Source: DASVWH01 sp036389715
Lineage (GTDB): Bacteria > Acidobacteriota > Blastocatellia > Pyrinomonadales > Pyrinomonadaceae
Length of the DNA stretch: 43,725 nucleotides
Assembly (NCBI GenBank): GCA_036389715.1
Contig: DASVWH010000095.1
Location: forward strand, 1-43,725
Reading direction: 5' to 3'
The first letter of the stretch is position 1; each line of letters opens with the position of its first letter. The translations under genes and the position numbers were made by a program. The notes under the pieces are model-generated. The model was not told the origin of the DNA. It saw only the letters and a list, made by a program, of their open reading frames with translations, and ran no database searches. Shown here piece after piece: positions 33,520 through 40,042 of this stretch.

Positions 33520-33594
33520 TGGTCGAGAAAGGAGTCGAACCTTTGACCCTCTGTTTGTAAGACAGATGCTCTGGCCTGGCTGAGCTACTCGACC
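33520..33594 (-). tRNA. tRNA-Val (TAC)
   Basis: Acceptor GGTCGAG/CTCGACC, A73, anticodon stem TCTGT/ACAGA with loop CTTACAA. The 164 bases before the previous gene hold no clear tRNA. Confidence 0.92.
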
Positions 33595-33729
33595 GCCTGG
33601 AAAACCTTCGGGCCGCGCCGCGAGTGGAAATCCCGGACGCGCGCCCGGCAGGAGAACTGCTTTATTTACTTCACTTACCTGGCATAACGGGCGAGTCCGC
33701 CGGGCCCTTGCGATGGATGAAGAAGATGT

Positions 33730-33802
33730 AACGGGCGACCGGAATCGAACCGGCGCATCGGGGTTGGAAGCCCCGCACTCTGCCTGTTTGAGTTACGCCC
33801 GC
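33730..33802 (-). tRNA. tRNA-Gly (TCC)
   Basis: Acceptor GCGGGCG/CGCCCGT (G-U first pair), U73 as in Gly, anticodon stem CGGGG/CCCCG with loop CTTCCAA. D-stem ACTC..GAGT. Confidence 0.92.
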
Positions 33803-33893
33803 GAGAGCTAAAGGCCGGGCGCAAGGAGCGGGGATGACGGCGCGGCTCTAATCGACGCGCTTTCATCGGGCCGCCTTTCCGCCCTGGTTTTGA

Positions 33894-33965
33894 TGGACCG
33901 CTTGAGGCTCGCACTCAACCTTCCTGCTTGCAAGACAGGCGTGCCGCTATCAACACTTCCGGCCC
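33894..33965 (-). tRNA. tRNA-Ala (TGC)-like, variant T-loop
   Basis: Six-pair acceptor GGGCCG/CGGTCC, A73, anticodon stem CCTGT/GCAGG with loop CTTGCAA. T-stem TTGAG/CTCAA encloses loop TGCGAGC (G for U55). The usual Ala G3-U70 pair may be present as the third acceptor pair. Confidence 0.75.
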
Positions 33966-33981
33966 GGTGCTGTGAGGTTTG

Positions 33982-34052
33982 GCTGGGTAGGAGGATTTGA
34001 ACCCCCGCTACGAGTTCCCAGGACTCGGGTGCTGACGCTACAACATACCCAG
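33982..34052 (-). tRNA. tRNA-Pro (TGG)-like, reduced D-arm, no U33
   Basis: Acceptor CTGGGTA/TACCCAG, anticodon stem CGAGT/ACTCG, loop CCTGGGA with C at position 33. The D-arm is shortened, and CC(A) follows the acceptor with an odd discriminator. Confidence 0.72.
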
Positions 34053-34067
34053 ATTAAAAAAGTTCGA

Positions 34068-34142
34068 TGGGCCGGGAAGGACTCGAACCTTCGAGCCCCT
34101 GATTTTTAATCAGGGCCCTTGGTCCGACCTGGCTGCCGGCCC
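34068..34142 (-). tRNA. tRNA with AAA anticodon (Phe codon UUU)
   Basis: Acceptor GGGCCGG/CCGGCCC, A73, anticodon stem CCTGA/TCAGG with loop TTAAAAA, T-arm GAAGG-TTCGAGT-CCTTC. The fold is good, but A34 in a Phe-type anticodon is very unusual in bacteria, which use GAA. Confidence 0.8.
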
Positions 34143-34156
34143 GGCGCTGATGTTGG

Positions 34157-34230
34157 AACGGGAGACGAGATTTGAACTCGCAGCCTCGGGTCTGGCAGAC
34201 TCGCGCTCTGGCCCTTTGAGCTACTCCCGC
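34157..34230 (-). tRNA. tRNA-Gly (GCC)
   Basis: Acceptor GCGGGAG/CTCCCGT, U73, encoded CCA, loop CTGCCAG; one A-C mismatch in the anticodon stem. Confidence 0.88.
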
Positions 34231-34247
34231 GTCTGTCTGTGATCGGA

Positions 34248-34322
34248 TGGGTCAGGTGAGATTTGAACTCACGCTCCACCGCTTAAAAGGCGGTTGCCTT
34301 AAACCAGCTTGGCTACTGACCC
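34248..34322 (-). tRNA. tRNA-Lys (TTT)
   Basis: Acceptor GGGTCAG/CTGACCC, A73, anticodon stem ACCGC/GCGGT with loop CTTTTAA, T-arm GTGAG-TTCAAAT-CTCAC. Canonical. Confidence 0.93.
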
Positions 34323-34335
34323 TCTGGAAGATTAA

Positions 34336-34411
34336 CGGCCAAGACGGGACTCGAACCCGCGACCTCCCGGTAGACAGCCGGGCGCTCTAGCCTAATCTGA
34401 GCTACGTGGCC
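34336..34411 (-). tRNA. tRNA-Asp (GTC)
   Basis: Acceptor GGCCACG/CTTGGCC with one mismatch, G73 as in Asp, anticodon stem CCCGG/CCGGG with loop CTGTCTA. Confidence 0.9.
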
Positions 34412-34448
34412 TGAGAATTTATGAGACGGCGTGAGAGAGAACCTGTCA

Positions 34449-34528
34449 GGCGGCGTGAGAGAATTTCAAACTCGCGCTCCGGTTGAAGGAGCCGCAGACG
34501 GCCGCGTCCCTTTGACCAGCACGCGCCC
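34449..34528 (-). pseudogene. Decayed tRNA-like sequence (possible CAA anticodon)
   Basis: A perfect anticodon-type stem GCTCC/GGAGC with loop TTCAACC and a partial acceptor (GCGTG/CACGC) remain. The variable loop is missing and the T-arm is weak. Confidence 0.4.
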
Positions 34529-34540
34529 GCTCGGATTTGG

Positions 34541-34615
34541 GTTGGCCAGTGGGGCTCGAACCCACACCCTCCGCATTCACAGTGCGGCGCTCCGGCCCGT
34601 TGAGCTTTAGCCAAC
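34541..34615 (-). tRNA. tRNA-His (GTG)
   Basis: Acceptor TTGGCTA/TGGCCAA with the His-specific extra G-1 paired to C73. CCA is encoded. Anticodon stem CCGCA/TGCGG with loop CTGTGAA. The identity elements are complete. Confidence 0.93.
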
Positions 34616-34629
34616 GTGAAAGGCTTCGA

Positions 34630-34712
34630 TAGGGTAGACGGGATTCGAACCCGCAAGCCTCGCGGCACTTGTTTGAAGGACAAGTCGCTTAGTCCATTTA
34701 GCATACTACCCC
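34630..34712 (-). tRNA. tRNA with TTC anticodon (Glu), enlarged variable loop, no U33
   Basis: Acceptor GGGGTAG/CTACCCT, anticodon stem CTTGT/ACAAG, loop CCTTCAA with C33. The variable region is about 13 bases, unlike normal Glu tRNAs. T-arm GCGGG-TTCGAAT-CCCGT. Confidence 0.72.
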
Positions 34713-34759
34713 GCAAATGATCTTCGCCGAGACAGCGCTCCGCGCCGTCTCTATCCTGA

Positions 34760-34833
34760 TGCGCCCGGAGAGACTCGAACTCTCAACTTTCAGATTTTAA
34801 GTCTGATTCCTCTGCCGTTTGGGATACGGGCGC
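34760..34833 (-). tRNA. tRNA-Leu (TAA) with short, class-I variable loop
   Basis: Acceptor GCGCCCG/CGGGCGC, A73, anticodon stem TCAGA/TCTGA with loop CTTAAAA, and a variable loop of only 5 bases (AAGTT). Bacterial Leu tRNAs normally have a long variable arm. Confidence 0.88.
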
Positions 34834-34849
34834 TCTCTTCCTGTACCGA

Positions 34850-34923
34850 TGCTCGCGGGGGGAGTCGAACCCCCGTCAATGAAGTTTTGAGCTTCACATG
34901 TCTACCAGTTGCATCACGCGAGC
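34850..34923 (-). tRNA. tRNA-Leu (CAA) with short, class-I variable loop
   Basis: Acceptor GCTCGCG/CGCGAGC, A73, anticodon stem TGAAG/CTTCA with loop CTCAAAA, variable loop about 5 bases (TTGAC). Confidence 0.87.
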
Positions 34924-35048
34924 AGAAATTGATGATTGATGCCGTCGGTGCTGGCCCGCAGCCTCACGCTGCCAGCTATCCTCTGCGCGGGCAGAGAAGG
35001 CTTTTGTGCCGCCCGCGCTACTTCTTCCCCACCTCACTTTGAACCGAA

Positions 35049-35122
35049 TACCGGCGAAGAGACTCGAACTCTTAACCTCTTGTTTCTAAAACAAGCGCCT
35101 CTGCCAATTGGGCTACGCCGGC
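35049..35122 (-). tRNA. tRNA-Leu (TAG) with short, class-I variable loop
   Basis: Acceptor GCCGGCG/CGCCGGT, A73, anticodon stem CTTGT/ACAAG with loop TTTAGAA, variable loop 5 bases. With that anticodon it reads CUA (Leu). Confidence 0.86.
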
Positions 35123-35135
35123 GTATGAACTCTAA

Positions 35136-35210
35136 TGAACCCGGCTGGATTTGAACCAGCGGCCTCGACCTTCGCAGGGTCGCGCTCTTTTTCCGCTGAG
35201 CTACGGGTCC
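35136..35210 (-). tRNA. tRNA-Arg (GCG)
   Basis: Acceptor GGACCCG/CGGGTTC, A73, anticodon stem CGACC/GGTCG with loop CTGCGAA. Bacteria normally read CGC/CGU with ACG (inosine), so a GCG anticodon is rare. Confidence 0.88.
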
Positions 35211-35227
35211 GCAATTGTTTGCGATGG

Positions 35228-35312
35228 AGGAAGGTGTGGGAGTCGAACCCACAGAAGCCTTTCAGCTCCGACGGTTTTCGGGACCGCTTGGCCTGCCCTT
35301 GCCCAACCTTCC
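35228..35312 (-). tRNA. tRNA-Ser (CGA), class II, no U33
   Basis: Acceptor GGAAGGT/ACCTTCC, long variable arm, anticodon stem GCGGT/ACCGT with loop CCCGAAA (C33), T-arm GTGGG-TTCGACT-CCCAC. The discriminator is U instead of the usual G. Confidence 0.75.
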
Positions 35313-35319
35313 CGATTGA

Positions 35320-35393
35320 CGGAGGCCGCGAGACTCCGGCACTCGCACAGGCTTTGCGCGCCGTTGCATTAGCCGGTCAGGCTACGCGCCCCC
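35320..35393 (-). pseudogene. Decayed tRNA-like sequence (possible GCA anticodon)
   Basis: Acceptor GGGGGC/GCCTCC, a 5-bp D-type arm (TAGCC/GGCTA) and a T-type stem GCGAG/CTCGC with a 9-base loop remain. The anticodon stem pairs only over three positions. Confidence 0.4.
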
Positions 35394-35410
35394 TTCCGAT
35401 ATTTCGTTGA

Positions 35411-35496
35411 TGCACGGAGAAGGACTCGAACCTTCGTATTCCTCTCAGGGAAAACAGATTTACAATCTGCCGCATTTGCCGCTCTGCCACCCGTGC
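35411..35496 (-). tRNA. tRNA-Tyr (GTA), class II
   Basis: Acceptor GCACGGG/TCCGTGC, A73, loop TTGTAAA, class-II variable arm (CCCTGAGAGG), T-arm GAAGG-TTCGAGT-CCTTC. It is the promoter-proximal gene of the array. An AT-rich stretch with TTGTTT and TATACC lies just upstream. Confidence 0.92.
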
Positions 35497-35504
35497 AAAA
35501 ATTT

Positions 35505-35679
35505 GGTATAGTAAAAACAAGAGGGCACACGGATAGCGCGTTTGCCAGCGGGTGTTTAGACACACCTCCGGCTCACACTTCTCCGAAGGGCTCGCAGGCT
35601 GGCGGTCTCGCCAAAGTCCAAGACAGTCTGCGAACCCTGAAAGAAGGCAATCCGCTGCCCTCTTGTTTTTACCGATACC
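35505..35679. repeat. Inverted repeat with ~30-bp arms enclosing a structured 115-base core
   Basis: Arms 35505-35534 and 35650-35679 share TAAAAACAAGAGGGCA exactly, plus GGTAT and CGGAT, as reverse complements. The core has further inner pairing (GCCAGC with GCTGGC; GGTGT with ACACC). It could be a mini-transposable element, a structured RNA, or back-to-back promoter copies. It sits directly upstream of the tRNA array. Confidence 0.6.
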
Positions 35680-35714
35680 TTTCACAAGGTACTTCAATTA
35701 TCAAACAACAAAAA

Positions 35715-35754
35715 GAGCGGGCTGTTAGCTTCAACAGGGAAGCTCGGCCCGCTC
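35715..35754. terminator. GC-rich hairpin
   Basis: GAGCGGGC (35715-35722) pairs with GCCCGCTC (35747-35754), with inner pairing of AGCTTC and GAAGCT. Terminator-like, but no gene ends immediately before it on either strand. Confidence 0.5.
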
Positions 35755-35788
35755 CAATCAGAATCTCTTGGTTATGCTTATGAGATTT

Positions 35789-35808
35789 GGGAGCGGGAAG
35801 CCGCTCCC
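35789..35808. terminator. Short perfect hairpin
   Basis: GGGAGCGG and CCGCTCCC (8 bp) surround loop GAAG. No T-run follows, so its role is uncertain. Confidence 0.4.
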
Positions 35809-36240
35809 GCGATGTCACATCTGCAATTGACGGCTATCGGAATTCGCCGGGAGCGAATTCACTGTCAGTTTCCGTGTCGGTTCGCCAATAAACGATGCGA
35901 TGCTCGGTATCGAACCGGGACAATAAACAGACAGCGCCGCGCCGGGCGTACCGACGAGGAGCGCCCAGGCGGTCCCCGCGCGATAGCCGCGCATCTCTAA
36001 TCTGTTTGTCCGGTTCGTCAACATTGAATTTTCTTTCGTCCTTATCTTCGCGCTTTCTCGGAGACCGGAAAGCGCGAACGCGAATGTATAAACCCGATTC
36101 CTTTTTCTGTCAAGACAATTTTTTTCGTCAACCGAAAAAAGTTTATCTCGCAACTCTTACCCATTGCCTTCGACGCCGCGACCCGTTACTGCGGTTGTCT
36201 CCGGCAAAATTTAATTTTCATTTTTCATCTGCCGTGATGA
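35809..36240. other. Gene-free stretch (about 430 bases)
   Basis: Short open frames exist, but none has a plausible start or a family resemblance. An AT-richer segment near 36085-36150 stands out from the GC-rich surroundings. Confidence 0.4.
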
Positions 36241-36244
36241 ATCT

Positions 36245-36904
36245 CTAAGGGATGCCGAGCAGCTTATGAGTTTGCAGGCTGAGCCTCCAACGCGGATGTT
36301 CCAGGCAATACCTGACGGCGAGCTGCGTGTTCGCCTCTCGCTCTGCGCCGTCCATCGGTTGCAGAAAGAGATGACGAAAGTCCAGGTGCTCGAACAGCTC
36401 CGGCTCTGCGTCCTCCTGCGGGAAGACCAGCTTAAGCTCATCGCCGGAGCGCAGCAGTAGATTCGCCCCGGCCTTCGGGCTGACGCAAATCCAATCAATG
36501 CCGGGCGGCGGCAGGACCGTGCCGTTCGTTTCGACGGCGATTTCAAAACCCGCCTGATGAAATGAGGTCACGAGCGGCTCGTCCAGTTGCAGGAGCGGCT
36601 CGCCGCCGGTGCAGACGACCAGCGGGCGTCCCTGCGTGGGGTTCTGCGGAGCGGGCCAGAGGGCGGAAACTGCACGCGCGACATCAGCTGCGGCAGCGAA
36701 GCGGCCTCCGCCCGCGCCGTCCGTGCCGATGAAGTCCGTGTCACAAAAACGGCAGACGGCGCCGGAGCGATCCCTTTCCTGGCCGGACCAGAGGTTGCAG
36801 CCCGCGAAGCGACAGAAAACGGCGGCGCGTCCGGCGTTTGCCCCTTCGCCCTGCAAAGTATAGAAAATCTCCTTGATGCTATAGCTCATGCTTTCTGCCG
36901 TCAT
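36245..36904 (-). CDS. queE: 7-carboxy-7-deazaguanine synthase
   Basis: The start at 36904 overlaps the queC stop by 4 bases (ATGA), giving 219 residues. This radical-SAM enzyme makes the 7-deazaguanine ring for queuosine. YTLQGEGANAGRAAVFCRFAGCNLW opens the protein. The cluster Cys set is CRFAGCNLW followed by CRFCDTDF, with an insertion between the first Cys and CxxC, as in many QueE. CTGGEPLLQ is the SAM-binding GGE motif. It is coupled to queC and lies just upstream of the tRNA array, whose His, Asp, Asn and Tyr tRNAs carry the GUN anticodons that queuosine modifies. Confidence 0.93.
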   Translation of the reverse strand: MTAESMSYSIKEIFYTLQGEGANAGRAAVFCRFAGCNLWSGQERDRSGAVCRFCDTDFIGTDGAGGGRFAAAADVARAVSALWPAPQNPTQGRPLVVCTGGEPLLQLDEPLVTSFHQAGFEIAVETNGTVLPPPGIDWICVSPKAGANLLLRSGDELKLVFPQEDAEPELFEHLDFRHLFLQPMDGAEREANTQLAVRYCLEHPRWRLSLQTHKLLGIP

Positions 36905-37611
36905 GCGGGCTGGTATCTGGCCGGGTCTTCGAGAGAGTTTTCGGCAAACCCCTTTAGCCTGAGAAGACAGGCATCGCACTGGCCGCACGCCGCGCCGTCG
37001 CCCGACGGGTCATAGCAGGTAACGGTCAGAGAGTAATCCACGCCCAGCTCAATCCCCTTTTCGATAATCTGCGCTTTCGTCAGCCGAATCAACGGCGTAT
37101 GAATGACGAGCCTCTGGCGGCCCTCGACTCCGGCGCGGGTCGCCAGGTCGGCCATGCGCTGGTAGGCTTCTATGTATTCGGGCCGACAGTCCGGGTAGCC
37201 GCTGTAGTCGAGCGCGTTGACGCCGATGAAAATATCAGCGGCCCCCAGGACCTCTGCCCAGGCAAGGGCGAAAGAGAGAAAGATGGTGTTGCGTGCGGGA
37301 ACATAGGTGACGGGGATGCCCTGCCCCATCTCTTCCACTGCGCGCCCTTTAGGGACTGCGATGTCGCCGGTCAGAGCCGAGCCGCCGAAGACTCTGAGGT
37401 CAATCTGCGCAACGACGTGGCGCGCGACACGGAAGAACTCCGCGATGCGCTGCGCCGCCTCGATCTCGGCCTCGTGCCGTTGCCCGTAGCGGAAAGTCAG
37501 GGCGTAAGGCTCGTAGCCCTCGCTCTTCGCAATGGCGAGCGTCGTCGTCGAATCGAGCCCCCCGCTCAAGAGGACTACGGCTCGCGGACTGGTGTCTGTT
37601 GCTTCCGTCAT
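36901..37611 (-). CDS. queC: 7-cyano-7-deazaguanine synthase
   Basis: The ATG at 37611 gives 236 residues and the family's normal N-terminus; the open frame further upstream is not protein-like. The PP-loop VVLLSGGLDSTTTLAIA activates the substrate with ATP. VPARNTIFLSFALAWAE and GVNALDYSGYPDCRPEYIEAY are QueC-typical. The zinc site is CYDPSGDGAACGQCDACLLR. The enzyme converts 7-carboxy-7-deazaguanine to preQ0. It forms a two-gene unit with queE; queD and queF are not in the window. Confidence 0.95.
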   Translation of the reverse strand: MTEATDTSPRAVVLLSGGLDSTTTLAIAKSEGYEPYALTFRYGQRHEAEIEAAQRIAEFFRVARHVVAQIDLRVFGGSALTGDIAVPKGRAVEEMGQGIPVTYVPARNTIFLSFALAWAEVLGAADIFIGVNALDYSGYPDCRPEYIEAYQRMADLATRAGVEGRQRLVIHTPLIRLTKAQIIEKGIELGVDYSLTVTCYDPSGDGAACGQCDACLLRLKGFAENSLEDPARYQPA

Positions 37612-37959
37612 GGCTCCCAACGCAGATGTGCGCGCGCCCGGTTCAGTCCCTTCGATAAGCGCCCGGTCTCTGAAGAAGATGATACGAGTTAGAGGATTGA
37701 GCGGGCAAGCAGGGGCCGTGCGATTGTCTCCCGCAAGCGACGGATAACTCCATTCGTCACAGCCGGTTAAATAGCCACGGCGACCAAGGAACAAACAGGC
37801 CGGTGCAAGCGCACCTGTCCTTTCGCACCTGATCTTTTCACTCTCTCTGTGCGTGTCTCCACTGCATCCGCAACTTGTTTCGCCCGGCACAATAGAGCGC
37901 GGCTCGCGGCAAAGAGGCTAAGCCTGTGCCATCTTTGCCGTGAGCCCTCAGAGCCGAGG

Positions 37960-39219
37960 CTATTGCTTGCTGCGGCGACGAAGGTATGACTGGTAGGACA
38001 GATGCTTGCGGCTCATCTTGTCGGCAGAGCGGTCAGACATTTCGGCGCTCAGGTGAAGCAGCTCATCCAGCTCCTGCTGCAACTCCGGCTGGCCCGGCAT
38101 CGGGGCGAAGGCGACCCGCGAGGATGAGATGGCGTCCGCCAGCACATTCCGCGACCCCGCATAATCGCCCGCATCCATGCGCCGCAGTGCTTCCTGCCGC
38201 GCCCGTGCGTTCATCAACAGGCGCACGGCCCTGGCTACCTCCTGATTGACAGGCAACAGCTCGACCGCCTGCTCGGAGTCGAACTCGATTTCGAGCGCCT
38301 GCTTGACGACCTCTGCGGACTTCATCTCCTGCGGCGTGTAGCCCAGGCGCAAATCCAGGAGGCGCAATTTCGTGCCCGCGGCCTGCGCCGGAATCCTCAA
38401 CTGTGCGACGACCTCGACGGGCGAGCCCGCCTGCAAGTTCGGCAGCTTGTAGCGCCCCGTCTCGCCCAGCTCGAAATCGTTGAGCAGGTCGCTCAAGCGC
38501 ACGCCGTCGGCCGGGATAAGACCGAGCGTCACAGTGTGTGCGACCTGCGCGATCAGTCCTTCGAGTTCGACGGCGAAGATGCGCTGCATATCTTCCGCGC
38601 TCTTCACGTGCCAGCTATTGCCGCCTCCGGCCTCGGCCATCGGAATCAGCAGGTCCTCGTTGAAATCGTCGCCGATGCCGATGGTCGAAGTGCTGACTCC
38701 GCGCTCGGCCAGCCCCCTGGCCTGAGAAACGATCTGGTCCGTGCCGGTCAGCCCTTCGTTAGCCAGCCCATCCGTTATCAGGACGACGCGGTTGACCGAA
38801 CCCTCGCTCAAGTGCTCGCCGACCTGCATCCCGCCGCGCACCCACGCTTCGTGAAGCGCGGTCGAGTTGCGCGCGTAGACCTCGGAGAGTAACCCCTTCA
38901 AACGCGATTTGTTCTCGACCAGCTGGCTCGGAATCAGCGTCTCCACCTGGTTGTCGAAGATGATGACGCTCAGCCTATCGGTCGGCAGCAATTGATCTAT
39001 GCAGTAAGCGGTCGCTTCGCGTGCCCGAACGATCTTCTCGCCTGCCATCGAGCCGGAGCGGTCCAGCACGAGGCTCAGGTTGAGCTTCGGGCGGCGGCCG
39101 ATTCCGGCGTCCGGGTCGGGGGGCATAATGCGTATCAGGACATCAATCGTCTGCTCGCGTCCGGCCAACAGCTTGGCGCGCTCGGTCAGAAATTCCACCC
39201 TCGGGGCTTGTAGCGTCAT
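37960..39219 (-). CDS. von Willebrand A-domain protein
   Basis: This 419-residue protein has an N-terminal beta-rich segment, then a von Willebrand A domain (about 45-215) with a full metal-ion site (LDRSGSM, the STALHEA region, ITDGLANEG). A C-terminal beta-sandwich-like and helical part follows. No signal peptide is seen, so it is probably cytosolic. Relatives include YfbK-type and inter-alpha-trypsin-inhibitor-like proteins. It starts 12 bases after the MerR-like gene, and the two clearly form an operon. Its target is unknown. Confidence 0.88.
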   Translation of the reverse strand: MTLQAPRVEFLTERAKLLAGREQTIDVLIRIMPPDPDAGIGRRPKLNLSLVLDRSGSMAGEKIVRAREATAYCIDQLLPTDRLSVIIFDNQVETLIPSQLVENKSRLKGLLSEVYARNSTALHEAWVRGGMQVGEHLSEGSVNRVVLITDGLANEGLTGTDQIVSQARGLAERGVSTSTIGIGDDFNEDLLIPMAEAGGGNSWHVKSAEDMQRIFAVELEGLIAQVAHTVTLGLIPADGVRLSDLLNDFELGETGRYKLPNLQAGSPVEVVAQLRIPAQAAGTKLRLLDLRLGYTPQEMKSAEVVKQALEIEFDSEQAVELLPVNQEVARAVRLLMNARARQEALRRMDAGDYAGSRNVLADAISSSRVAFAPMPGQPELQQELDELLHLSAEMSDRSADKMSRKHLSYQSYLRRRSKQ

Positions 39220-39231
39220 AATTCTACCTCC

Positions 39232-39894
39232 TCACTTTTTCGGCCTCTGGCCGTAAGACTCGATAACGCGCGAGACGAACTGCGTGAGCCTGCGCAATCC
39301 ACGCGCCTGCGCCGGAGGCTGGTAGCTGTCGTGCACGTGCAGTTCAAGCCCCGGCTCAAGCTCGATGCGTTTCCATGTTCCCCCGGCGGCGCTCCCCTGC
39401 GCGCTTTGCGGAGCGCCCGGCGCGCGGTTGGCCTGGGCAGTCATTGGCGGCGTTGCCGGGCGGGTCGCGGGCGGCGCATGACCGGGCGGCGACGGCGAGG
39501 TCAAGAGCTTTTCGAGATAACTTAAAGCCTCATTCCTGGCCGCCGCCCCGCTGCCCTCGACGCCGAGCAGTCTTTCCAGCTCGCGCTCGCTGCGGCCCTC
39601 GACCAGCTCGCGAATCTTACGAATCGGTAGGTGCTCGGACTGAAGTTTCTTCACCACCAGCAGTTGGAGCAGATGCCTGTAGCCGAAGACGGAGGCCGTC
39701 CCCTGCTTCTCTGCGGCCGCCGAGACGAGATTTTCCGACAGGTAATAACGCACGGTGCGCTCATCCGGCAGCTCGCTGACCGTGCCGCGCGCCTGGGCCG
39801 GGCCGCTCTCAGACAGGATGTGCGCCGCTTGAGCGGCCAATTCCGCCACGCCGACGAATTTCGCGCGGCGCAGCTTCTCAAGCCTCTGCTTCAT
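39232..39894 (-). CDS. MerR-like DNA-binding regulator
   Basis: The protein is 220 residues from ATG 39894 (a GTG at 39897 is an alternative). The helix-turn-helix is of MerR type (LPDERTVRYYLSENLVS, then FGYRHLLQLLVVKKLQSEHLPIRKIRELVEGRSERELERLL). It lies behind an unusual N-terminal extension of about 45 residues. The C-terminal part is Pro/Ala-rich and ends in a short conserved-looking segment, with no metal-binding Cys. A strong promoter places the start codon almost at the predicted transcription start. It precedes the vWA gene by 12 bases and probably regulates both. Confidence 0.85.
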   Translation of the reverse strand: MKQRLEKLRRAKFVGVAELAAQAAHILSESGPAQARGTVSELPDERTVRYYLSENLVSAAAEKQGTASVFGYRHLLQLLVVKKLQSEHLPIRKIRELVEGRSERELERLLGVEGSGAAARNEALSYLEKLLTSPSPPGHAPPATRPATPPMTAQANRAPGAPQSAQGSAAGGTWKRIELEPGLELHVHDSYQPPAQARGLRRLTQFVSRVIESYGQRPKK

Positions 39895-39903
39895 CACGCC
39901 GGA

Positions 39904-39945
39904 ACTTTACACCGTAGCACATCTCTTGTCAACAGTATTTACTGT
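39904..39945 (-). promoter_or_regulatory. Promoter and overlapping palindromic operator of the MerR-like/vWA operon
   Basis: TTGACA (39927-39932), a 17-base spacer and TAAAGT (39904-39909) form a near-consensus sigma-70-type promoter. A perfect palindrome ACAGTA-NN-TACTGT (39932-39945) touches the -35 box. Transcription should start about at the start codon, so the message may be leaderless. Confidence 0.7.
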
Positions 39946-39975
39946 CGAAATGAGAAGAGAGTCGGCCCGGAATGA

Positions 39976-40013
39976 AAAGGGAGGAGGCTTTTAGCAAACA
40001 GCCTCCTCCCTTT
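39976..40013 (-). terminator. Terminator after the M28 peptidase gene
   Basis: A 13-bp perfect stem AAAGGGAGGAGGC/GCCTCCTCCCTTT surrounds a 12-base loop. On the minus strand it is followed by TTTTCATT. Confidence 0.82.
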
Positions 40014-40042
40014 GTACAGACTCCGCGCTGTGCTTTCGGCGG

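Noticed and set aside
33803..33893. Possible further decayed tRNA between Gly(TCC) and Ala(TGC)
   Set aside because: Some stems can be drawn (GGGCG/CGCCC, GCGCG/CGCGC), but no T-arm or consistent cloverleaf emerges.
32124..35496. CRISPR array as an explanation for the regularly spaced elements
   Set aside because: Spacing is irregular and each unit folds as a different tRNA; there are no identical repeats or cas genes.
35815..36153. 112-codon minus-strand frame in the gap after queE
   Set aside because: No family resemblance and no clear ribosome binding site; the composition is mixed.
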